From positions 8,899,734 through 8,963,733 of the forward strand of contig FN649727.1 in NCBI GenBank assembly GCA_000310025.1: DNA of 64,000 nucleotides. The letters run 5' to 3'. Under the pieces are notes generated by a model, which made no database searches, was not told the origin of the DNA, and was given only the letters and a program-made list of their open reading frames with translations. The position numbers and the translations under genes were made by a program. This stretch comes from Ectocarpus siliculosus (lineage: Eukaryota > Sar > Phaeophyceae > Ectocarpales > Ectocarpaceae). Shown here piece by piece: positions 55,701 through 64,000 of the stretch (position 1 is the first letter of the stretch; the number at the start of each line of letters is the position of its first letter).

Positions 55701-58700
55701 GCTATGTAGCTGGATTAGACTTGATCCTCGTATCATGTACAGATTAACCGAAGGTCCTTTGACCACCGCGCAAGTACCGCAAGGAACGGAGGGAATTAAA
55801 GCGTCCTCACGTTCTTCTAGCCCCACCTTCAACGACGCCACTGTAACCCCTTCACCCCCGCTCCTACCCTCTCCTCCATCCCTGTACCCGCCTATTTCCA
55901 CTTTCAGGCGTTGTTTTCCCAGGCCGCATTGCTAGTCCAGTCGGACGATGGAGGGTTTGTCGCTTCGACTACCCCGGAGCCTGACGCCTTCCGGAGTGTC
56001 GCCGCGGGGACCGAGGTCACGTTCGCGGTCGACATGTCGGCAACCGTTGCGTCAGACACCGGGAGCGGAGAAGTCATCCTATCCTTTCAGGGGCACAAGG
56101 TTTGTGCAACGCATCGGCATTTGTTCGGTAGGTTTTATCGCAGTGTTTCGCCTTGGGCATGTTAATTTTGCTGACGGACATCGTAGTTTTTCGGAACGGA
56201 CAGAGACACCTTGTTTCTTGCTTCGGGCACGATGACTGTATGTACGCTTAGAGTCCTCTATGTTGCCTGTTCGTATTGGCGCGGACTTGACGCGAATGTA
56301 TTTTTTTGGGGGGGGGGGTGACACGTTGTGTTCTCTTCTGATTGGATCCCCGTCCGTTTATCGTGGTGTAGCCTGGGCACACACTGAAAACCGATAAATG
56401 CGTGCTTCGATTAATGCTGTCACGCTTTGAAACGATGATGTAGTACCCCCCCCCCCCTGCCATCCAACAGGATGCGTTTAGGTTAGCAAGAGTCACAATT
56501 CACACTTGGCAGCACTTCCCAAACGTGAGACACAAAAGCACTCGCCCACCAGCTGGGTATCCATTCCTGAGGAAAATCGGCAGCAAAAGAGCGCCCTATT
56601 GCTTGTCAAGTTGGTGCCAGGTCTGCTTAACTTTCATTTCAACGATCAATCGCTTTTTGTCTTTGTTTCTTTCTCGGAGAAGACGGTCATCACGGTACTA
56701 AGGGAGTACTCTTCCTGCGCTGCCACCTCGAGGTCGAGGGTTACCGGAGCCGCTGCCGCCACCGCAGACAACGCAAGGGCGGGCTGGCTGCAGAGGTGAG
56801 GGAACATATATAAACGCGGTTGTTTCGGGAGGTGTTGCCTCGTACCTCGTTTCAGCTTATTGCAGTCACTTACTCATGAATATAGAAAGGCTTCTTGCAG
56901 CTCTTAACGCGCGCTTGGTGCTATTGCCGTTGCGGGCAACATTCGTTTTTGATCCGTGAGCGTTCCGCTCGAACAAACGCCTCTACAACCGCATCGGTTG
57001 CCTAACTGTTTCCCACACCCGAGCACGCCCCCTACCCCCCCGTCCACACACGCGCACCATCTGTTCTCTCTCTCTGTCCCTCCCCTCATCAACAGGTTCC
57101 ACACAGACGAGCCATCAAAATGGACGTTCGATTCGGGCTTCTCCTTGGGTAACGAGACCTTGGGGCCGTTCGGGGTGTCGGCGGACGTCCTGGCTGTCTC
57201 TTGCCCGGGGGGGTGTAGGTGCGTTTGTGTGGAAGGAGGAAAAAATACGAAAAGGATTTCCGGCAGCAAGCTTCCTTTTTGAGTGCTGTGCGTAAAGTTT
57301 CACGAGACGCTGGGATAAACCCATGCCTGTTTAAACGGTTTTGGGGGGGCGGGGAAACGGTTTTGCTCTGACCCCTGGTCCCCACTACCTGCCCACTTCC
57401 TCTGGAACTCCGTTATCAACAGAAGCACGTCCAAGACCTCTACAGCGGAGGCACCCCTTTGATCTACCCCCCCCCCCCCAACCCCTGCTTCCGATAGGTA
57501 CATAGATTGTGCCACAGTCTATAAAAGAACCCGCTGACAGAAAACCCTCAACAACCACCGTAAACCCACCGCCACCGATGTGCATGTCTCGTTCGCGACG
57601 TACAAACACCTGTTACACCGTACAACCAACAGCGACCAGGAAGCGTATCAAGACATAACCGTGGCCGTCGACTCGGAACTCCCGATGGTGGTCAAGGCCT
57701 ACTTCTACCTGTCCGCCTTGTCCACTGCGACTGTCGCGTCGGTGTCGCTGGACGTGACCTATTCCTCTGGTGGCCAAAGCGTCGAGGTGGAATCGTTCGG
57801 GTTTCTGGACTTTGTGGCCTCGTCCGCAACGTCGGGCACCTGGACCCAGGACATCGAAGCCGTGTATCCCACGAAAGTTATCACCAGCGCGAGGGTAAGG
57901 GGGAGGCGAAACGAATACTAAGGGCTTCACGGTTTGATGTCGGTGGAGGGTTTGGGGAAGGAAGGGAGCGAGCAGTCGACAGCCCCATGCGTTTAATAGA
58001 ACGAGTTGCCACGGTCGGGTAGTCGTCTCCCCGTTCTTTTTGGAGGGGTTGGGTGTTGATTGACACGCAACCCAGAGGTACTTAAGCCGAGACGTCCCCG
58101 AACTCTCGTAAAGTTTTATTGTGAGCCAATCACCGCCCACAGAAAAGTTCCTGTTTTCCCTTCCTCCTGTGTGACCCCGGGTGATACGTCAAATGAACAC
58201 CGAAAGGTACAGGCTGGGGGCAATAAAGATGGGTCGAAAACACACACGCGCATACACAGACACGAGGTCGGGCTTCTGCTCATCACAAACCAATCCGCCC
58301 TGGCTCAATCCTTTGTCGATAACGGCATAGGTAGCTAGATACCCGCACCTGCCTCTGGCTCATTTGGCACGTTCGGCTCTGCGCGAAACCGACCGTTTTT
58401 GAATTAATGCCGCGGTGCATGCGCCCGCTGCCTCCCGTATGCGTACGCGCATGCAGGTAAAGATTTCCTTCTCGGGTACGGGCGAGGCTGCCTTCACCGG
58501 GGTGGCACTCTTCGCTCACCCGGATGTTGCCTGTCGCTGTGAGGCGGGGTACTACCTTGACGTCGCCTCAGCACCGGTACGGGTATTGTCTGCCGGGTCG
58601 TTTTGGTGGGACCAACCTGATGCTATTCTTTTTCTTGAAAGGAGTTTTTTGCGTATTCGTCAGGCCCCTCTTTTAGGGTTGAATGTCGAATACTGCCTGA

Positions 58701-61700
58701 ACTCGTATCTCGGGGTAGCGCAAAAGTCTACCCTGGATGCACTCGGAGGCGCATGTTCGACCAACCCGAATAATGACCAGCGCAATGCGCAGACCTCCCG
58801 GACACGCGACCCGCGAACTACATCGCACCCCCGCGTGGTAAGCCCTAGTAGTCTGACCAGCTTCTTGTTGATCTCTACTGCCCCCCCTAACACTGTTTGC
58901 CCCTTGGCCGTCATATTTGTTGCTCATCCTTGGATGGCCTGTTTCAACAGGCCCGGGCTTGTACCCCGAAGCCGGAGTGCACCTATTTCGAAGGATGGTG
59001 CACGTATTGTCCGGCCGGATACAAGTGTCCCCAGGTGACGACCACGTCTTAGAAATAGGTGGAGAGGGAATGCCCTCAAAGGCGATCGCTTTCACGCTCC
59101 GAACCCCCCGTACTCTACAGTAACATCGTGGTGGGGTGGGAAACGGCGGTGGTGCAAGGGTTATTCTTGATGCACGCGGGCAAGTTTTTGGTGTGCAGAA
59201 TACCTCAAGCGAAGCCAGCGAAACCAGCCATGTCTCTCGGTACTAATCCCTACTTTCCCCCACCCGCGAGAGAGATATAAAGCAACACCCGGGACTCCGA
59301 TGTCGTGGCCTCCTCAGGGAGGAGTTCTTACGGCCTGCCTCGACGGTGAGTACTCCATGGGCGGCTACATCGAGTGCCTCCCGTGCCCCGTCGGTTGGCT
59401 TTGCTCCCAAGGTGAGCGAGTCCCCCCGTTCACGCGGGTCATTCTGGATAATGTGGACGGCTTCAAGTCGTAATCACTTGCACCAACTGGATGGAGTGAT
59501 TTGGCGTCGAAAAAGAATTGTATACATCCCGGCCTTCGGTCTTCTAGCCGACGTTGGCACTTCCTTCGTGGAGTTCTATCAATGTTTTCGCCCCTAAACG
59601 CGAGCGGATCCTCGTCAAAGGTCCGGCTCAAAAACGGCTATGCTATGGGCACACGAACCAAAACAGGGCTGTTGTACTACATATATAGACAATGCTGGGG
59701 GCTGTTTTCTCCCCTATCATCTCCCGGAACTTCAATTCACGTGCAACTGGGAGGCGTTCTCCGTCCACACCATGCGAGTAAAATATGACATGCACCCTGC
59801 CAGTAGTACATAATGCACACCCTCTTTCGACGTGCTCTTCTACAACTACTACCACGTGCAGGCCTCGGCGTGCCGTGCGGCTACGGGACGACCCGAACCT
59901 CCCTCACCACCAACGCCCAAGAGGAAGAGGGGTCGACGTCAAGCGTGGCGGGGACGTACGGAGGTAGCTGCATCTCGTGCCCGGCGGGCATGGAGTGTCC
60001 CGGCGGGGGAGTGTTCCAGGAGTGAGTCCTGTACACCTCGCGTGTATACCGCAACAGAAGTAGAGCACTTTCTTGCGTACAACTTTGGACGTCATTCTTT
60101 TATCTGCGTGTAAAATCGTTCGCTGATGAAATGTGCCAGTAAACATTTTTGCTCTTCTTGAACATCAGGTGCGAGCCAGGGACGCACGCCCCAGGTGGAG
60201 GGCCAAGCAACATGTGCATGCCTTGTTTTCCAGGGAGCTTCACGAACGACACGGCCGCAGCGGAGTGCGAAGATTGTCCAGCCGGTGGGTGTAAGGAAGT
60301 ACTACTGCGCTTGCTGTAGTGCTCGGAGGTCGATGATGAAATTTTGCACTATTCGCGAGAGGAAGTGGTCCTGGAGTCAGTCTTGTTGGGCGGGTTGGGG
60401 GAGTCTGCTACTGTCCTGAACGAACATACCGTCGTTCGTAGTGCTTCTTTCCACACCGTCATCCTCGCGTCCTTACGAACCTGAGGCGGGACAGATCGTT
60501 TTTTTCGGCGATCGAGTTCTCGCCGGACCAGGGGGGAGAGGGGGGCTCCATTGGGGGGGGGCTCTTGCGCTCTCCATGGTCACTTACCCGTTTTTAAGAC
60601 GGAGGGAGGCAGGAGCTAGGAGGAGTCCTCCGCAACATGTTTCTGTTGCAAAAAGTGCAGAGAAAAATATTAGAACGGGAGCGGGCCCGCTGCTCCTTAC
60701 TTGGTCTTGACACTCACAAGTTGTTTCTGATGTTTTCATAAATCTACCCTGCGGCTCAGGGGAAGTGAGAGGGCCAGAGTCCGGACAGTTCTTCACGATA
60801 TGCTCCATTACCGATGGCGATAACCACGGAATACAAACCGGTGTTCATGTACAAATCATTCAATGCTCATACAGGGCGCTCCACCGAGCGTGCGCAATAA
60901 GGTTCCAACAAGAGAAATGTAGTCTAGGCCGGTATTGTTTTGATTACCTTGCAGTGAGGGGCGGCGCCCCCTTTCAGAAAGCTCGCCGATAGACATAAGC
61001 TCGGAGGTTGTTTCGCGGTGAAGTAAAAGCACGTGGAAGGAGATGATCCTAATATTGTACTATGTAGTCTAGAGATTTTGCGCTGCCCCTGCAGCAGTAT
61101 TACTGTGTATTCCTCCGGCCGACCTCCTCCTCCCTGTTGCCGCTGAACGCCCCTCCACCGCCCCACCCCTCACCAACCTGCCCACCCACGCCTAACTGCT
61201 TGTCTGCTCCCTCTGCTGGCAGGTTTCACGTCTAACTACGGCGCCAACGAGTGCTTTGAGTGTCCGCCGGGGTTCGTGTCTGAGGCAGGGCAGCACCCGT
61301 GCGAACCGTGTAGTTCGGGGAGCTTTTCCACAGGTATATATACCCCGCCCCGCCCCCCAAAATCCCGTCCGTGTAGGTAACCGATAGATAGTAGGCAGTT
61401 TTACCCTTCCTGGGGCAACATCATCAACTTCTTCGTAAAAAAGATGGGGTTATTTGCTGGGTTATTCTTGCCACTGTCGGTGCGCGTTCGGGGGCGGTGC
61501 GCGTTCGGGGGCGAATGAAACAAGTCGTGTACTGGAGAGGCCCGTTTCTCGCTCCAACTGCTGATCGCCTGACTGCACTGTGTTTTTCCGTTGCCCCGTG
61601 TACCCACGCCTCGTCCCCCACCCTGCGTGTCGTGTAAAAAGCGGGCGACGCGGAGTGCACGCCGTGTCCGATTGGATACTATGGCGAGCAGATCGCCATG

Positions 61701-61775
61701 TGGATGTGCGAAGAGTGCCCGGACTCGAAAACTACGGTAGCAGAGGGATCTACTTCACAAGAAGACTGCGTTTAG
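43736..61775 (+). CDS. large secreted multidomain protein: kelch, GCC2/GCC3, EGF-like, Calx-beta, integrin-beta-like vWA
   Basis: Thirty exons with agreeing phases give 1860 residues: 43736-44078, 44677-44807, 45091-45231, 45403-45842, 46139-46223, 46540-46742, 46887-47258, 47758-47834, 48136-48548, (gap), 49417-49549, 49941-50080, 50698-50791, 51143-51410, 51938-52166, 52853-53122, 53512-53694, 54081-54226, 54681-54849, 55289-55525, 55908-56099, 56683-56795, 57096-57218, 57633-57894, 58457-58576, 58951-59034, 59318-59411, 59862-60021, 60169-60284, 61223-61333, 61642-61775. A signal peptide (MVVCTIFVAALWVLALLEP) leads the protein out of the cell. No C-terminal helix follows, so it is probably secreted, perhaps into the cell wall matrix. 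Weakest points are the exon 19 start (55178 is also possible) and exons that may be hidden in the gap at 48606-48705. It resembles brown-algal cysteine-rich surface proteins; the function is not known. Confidence 0.8.
46887..51410 (+). other. GCC2/GCC3 cysteine-rich repeats, first block (exons 7-13)
   Basis: Residues about 475-945 contain roughly a dozen C-x2-C-P-x-G-x-Y/F repeats, for example CSPCPAGKYG, CSPCPSGFYS, CIPCPVGTYR, CLECPKGYYS and CDQCPAGTAS. These are ephrin-receptor-like GCC2/GCC3 modules of extracellular proteins. Exon 13 ends in an EGF-like stretch, C-S-G-V-G-D-C-Y-L-G-V-C-D-C, completed by exon 14. Confidence 0.85.
48557..48905. other. low-quality interval with assembly gap (100 N at 48606-48705)
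   Basis: A G-run at 48557-48577 leads to A-rich sequence and 100 N; after the gap a T-run is followed by another long G-run at about 48875-48895. Bases just after the gap include GCCCGGCGGG, possibly the edge of another C-P-A-G module. Exons 9 and 10 on either side are both phase 0, so extra symmetric exons could be missing without disturbing the frame. Confidence 0.85.
51938..53122 (+). other. Calx-beta-like domain (exons 14-15)
   Basis: Residues about 965-1095 show V-F-G-F-D-Y-D-S-A-V-V-G-T-A-E, then GGTVSLTLVRLVGTDGEVTV, V-V-F-D-D-G-Q-T-E-S-A-V-S-L-P-V, and end AVVTIEEDDF. The E-x-G-G-x-V-x-L-x-V-x-R and I-x-x-D-D patterns mark Calx-beta repeats, known from Na/Ca exchangers and integrin beta-4 and common in adhesion proteins. 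The intron (52167-52852) falls in mid-domain. Confidence 0.75.
53512..55525 (+). other. integrin-beta-like vWA (I-like) domain with altered MIDAS (exons 16-19)
   Basis: Residues about 1145-1358 follow the integrin-beta I-like fold. P-L-D-V-L-F-L starts the first strand, V-M-L-G-L-A-A-F the second; GWRGDEDGDSFRIAAVVT gives the fourth; GVHPIFLLT and the following I-G-F-G-A-V match the N-I-x-P-I-F-A-V-T and G-A-x-V region of integrin beta. The metal site D-x-S-x-S is replaced by A-E-S-H-S (residues about 1151-1155, codons from 53623): the serines stay, the leading aspartate is lost. Confidence 0.7.
55908..61775 (+). other. C-terminal beta-rich region and second GCC2/GCC3 block (exons 20-30)
   Basis: Residues about 1359-1625 are beta-rich, without a recognised family, and include FAVDMSATVASDTGSGEVILSF. 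From about 1618 cysteine modules return: CRCEAGYY, CTYCPAGYKCPQ, CLPCPVGWLC, CISCPAGMECPGG, CMPCFPGSF, CFECPPGF, CTPCPIGYYG. The protein ends Q-E-D-C-V at TAG 61773-61775. Confidence 0.75.
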
Positions 61776-64000
61776 GTCACAGTGTACGTTGTTAGTCGTG
61801 GGAATATGGTTGAGAGAAGTGAAATGCTTACATGTTTTAGTAAGAACGCGTGCTGTTGGATCATAGAAAAATAGCCATGTTGAAAAATTGATCCGCCCAG
61901 CGATGTTCGAAGTGCAAAAACGCCCAAAACTCTGTGCGCGTTCGTTTCTGCCACAAAGTCTTGAAACATGTTCACGAATAGCAACAACGTGAACGTCTCT
62001 GATAGACGAGATTCATTGGTGGATGTTCTGAATTTGGGAGGGATACTGACGACTGGGAGTTACAACCTCTTGTATTGTTTAGGTGCGGCCGCATTGTGCT
62101 GGGTGTACATACTTCTTTACAGATAATTCTATTAGTGTCATAGCAGTGATGCATGCAGCACGGCGGCCTGTGAGAGCAGGGCATCGTGCATGAACTGGGG
62201 AAAGTCAGGCATAGCCAGGCGAGACACACAGCCGAACTGTAGGCTGGCCGACTGCGATCAGCATTTTCTGTGCAATCGCTTGCTGGGTTTCACCCTTGCT
62301 CGTCCATCATGAGAAAATTGACACTACTATTACTTCGGCACTCCGCATTGAGACACAGAGGCATGCACGAAAGGTCTTAATCACAAGGACCCTCGCCGGC
62401 TCATTGCTTCCAAAAACAACAGACGCAGCGTTTTCTTACGCGCTCTCATCATGTAGGCGCAGCGACGCAGCTCACCACCAACACGACGCCCACTTTGAAC
62501 ACTATGTACGTTAAAAAAATCACCAACAAAATATCTGAGACGAGAGCCCAGCGGAATATTAACAGTCCCAGTAGCCCTGCTACCTCGCACGTTCGTTCCT
62601 CGACTAACAAGTGGTGGCGCTCTCCGCTTCGCTCCGCAAGTTGGCGGCAGCCAAACATGTCACCCACGGATATGACCGACCACAGCACACCGCACCCTCC
62701 GTAAAACGCCATCCAATACACAAAAACACACACACTGCTGTAGCGCCGGAATATAGGCCCCCCAAAAAACGGCACACACGCACCCAACACTCAAAACATG
62801 AAGTACACACGTTGCCAGGCGGCAGAGGGGTTGTACGCGACGCACACCGGCAACACCTGGGGACAAGGACACGCCACAACTGCTGCCACCACACTTGCCG
62901 ACCTACCAAACTCGGCATCTATTAGCTGCGCTGCCTTGCCCCACCGAGGCAGCCATCGTGGTCGATATCCACGAAACACGCAGAGTACCTCCACACTTAC
63001 GAAAAAATGAAAACACACGTTGACGCACGCACGCACATTGGACGCCGGCCAACCCAGCCTGTGGCACAACTGGCACGCTCTATAAACGAAAATGAACGCG
63101 AAGCTCACCCCCCCCCCCTCCACACCTTCCTGACGATAACATTTTCTCGGCCGCCTGAAAGCACGTCTTTCCCCGAAACAACCTGGAAGGCTCCAACATA
63201 GCAGCAGCAGCTACACTACTACGGTTGCCTGAGATACGCGAAAGGTTTGTTGGAACGTCAAGACACAGTAAGGGGGAGTAAACAACACGTCGCTCGTCCT
63301 GGTGTCCATAACTCTACAGCTACATGGTTGATACGCGCTGCAACAGCAGTAGCACGCAACACGCTTACGACCGATTGGGGTTTCCATCACCGGGGAAGGC
63401 AGAAAACATTGACAGCGCCCTCCCAACGCTTCCCACCCCCACCGGGGCCTACGGTACTCATCCCATCTCGACGTAAACAACCAAGTTCACGTGCCGTCCC
63501 ACACACCACACACCTTCAGTATCCCCCTGCCGAACACGCTTGTCTCACGGAAAGTACGAAAAACTCCCACTGCACGTGAACAAAAAAAAATTGCACTGCA
63601 CGCGAACAAAAAAAATCCAGAGCCGTACGATCACCGTAAGCTAACCGATTCCAATTTGGCACCGTCCATCCTACCAGACGCTGGGGCAGCGAGGAGTCAG
63701 AGCACTCACCTTGCAAATCACATCTATAGGAAACAATCAACACGTTCGTTCAGCGAACTAGCTTGTGTGGTCTCCCTCCCTATCCAGAACCTCCCCGCGC
63801 TCTCAGTCCCCCCCGTGCGCCCACTCCGTCGTGTGGGCATACACATGACAAGCGCCACATCACCATTGGCAAGCGTGCTGCCTGCCATGCTCCCTTTCCC
63901 GAGAGATTGTTATTGATTATGTTTTTTCATGCCTCGCCGCCCGCTCATCCCCCCCCAAATCCACAGGCCCCTCCTTGGTCTGCCCCCCACCCCCAACCCA
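61776..64000. other. 3' flank, no convincing gene
   Basis: No conserved coding sequence is recognised apart from the weak minus-strand frame at 62449-62790. The last kilobase has C-runs and A-runs and could be the edge of a further gene or repeat outside the window. Confidence 0.45.
62449..62790 (-). CDS. hydrophobic ORF, possible exon of an unknown membrane protein
   Basis: A minus-strand frame of 113 codons has two convincing hydrophobic segments, V-Y-W-M-A-F-Y-G-G-C-G-V-L-W-S-V-I-S-V and AGLLGLLIFRWALVSDILLV continuing to IFLTYIVF, separated by a charged AERSGERHHLLVEERT loop. That alternation looks more like protein than noise, but no partner exon, homologue or start context supports it. 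Confidence 0.25.
   Translation of the reverse strand: MLGACVPFFGGPIFRRYSSVCVFVYWMAFYGGCGVLWSVISVGDMFGCRQLAERSGERHHLLVEERTCEVAGLLGLLIFRWALVSDILLVIFLTYIVFKVGVVLVVSCVAAPT

Noticed and set aside
1-64000. CRISPR arrays, bacterial operons, rRNA genes
   Set aside because: None are present. The repeats are microsatellites, a 41-bp minisatellite and exon duplications, and all genes are intron-rich.

Overview
The window is nuclear DNA of a eukaryote. Every convincing gene is split by many spliceosomal introns of roughly 0.2 to 1.3 kb, intergenic DNA is repeat-rich, and there are no operons or ribosome binding sites. Three features point to a brown alga (heterokont, Ectocarpus-like): an NB-ARC receptor locus with 126-bp one-repeat TPR exons, a protein with a signal peptide followed by an A-F type plastid-targeting junction, and a large GCC2/GCC3-type cysteine-rich extracellular protein. 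The organism assignment is an inference. Exons were assembled by hand from homology, splice sites and reading-frame phase; every model listed closes in frame.

Layout. 1-5.2 kb: a damaged Ty1/copia retrotransposon with no recognisable 5' LTR, no integrase core, two frameshifts and an assembly gap. 6.4-10.6 kb (+): a four-exon gene for a polytopic, about seven-helix membrane protein with a GPCR-like layout. 11.4-11.8 kb: a 41-bp tandem repeat. 11.9-16.0 kb (-): a decayed NB-ARC-TPR receptor locus with three intact and about four degenerate TPR exons, part of it in tandem duplication. 17.6-27.0 kb (+): the delta subunit of the COPI coatomer, 12 exons, including two consecutive GC-AG introns. 28.6-34.0 kb (+): a cysteine synthase-like fold-type II PLP enzyme, 8 exons. 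35.8-37.4 kb (-): a small, probably plastid-targeted membrane protein, divergent from SURF2 (37.6-40.5 kb, +). 41.2-43.5 kb (-): a coiled-coil/ankyrin protein, divergent from a 30-exon gene (43.7-61.8 kb, +) for a secreted protein of about 1860 residues with kelch, GCC2/GCC3, EGF-like, Calx-beta and integrin-beta-like vWA domains. 61.8-64 kb: no convincing gene.

The genes do not form one pathway. They mix housekeeping functions (COPI trafficking, cysteine synthesis, SURF2) with lineage-specific surface or immune-type genes (NB-ARC-TPR, the seven-helix protein, the kelch/GCC/vWA protein). Two gene pairs are arranged head to head with starts only about 220 and 270 bp apart, which suggests shared promoters. 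Two assembly gaps of exactly 100 N (2536-2635 and 48606-48705) limit what can be said about the retroelement linker and the cysteine-rich region.
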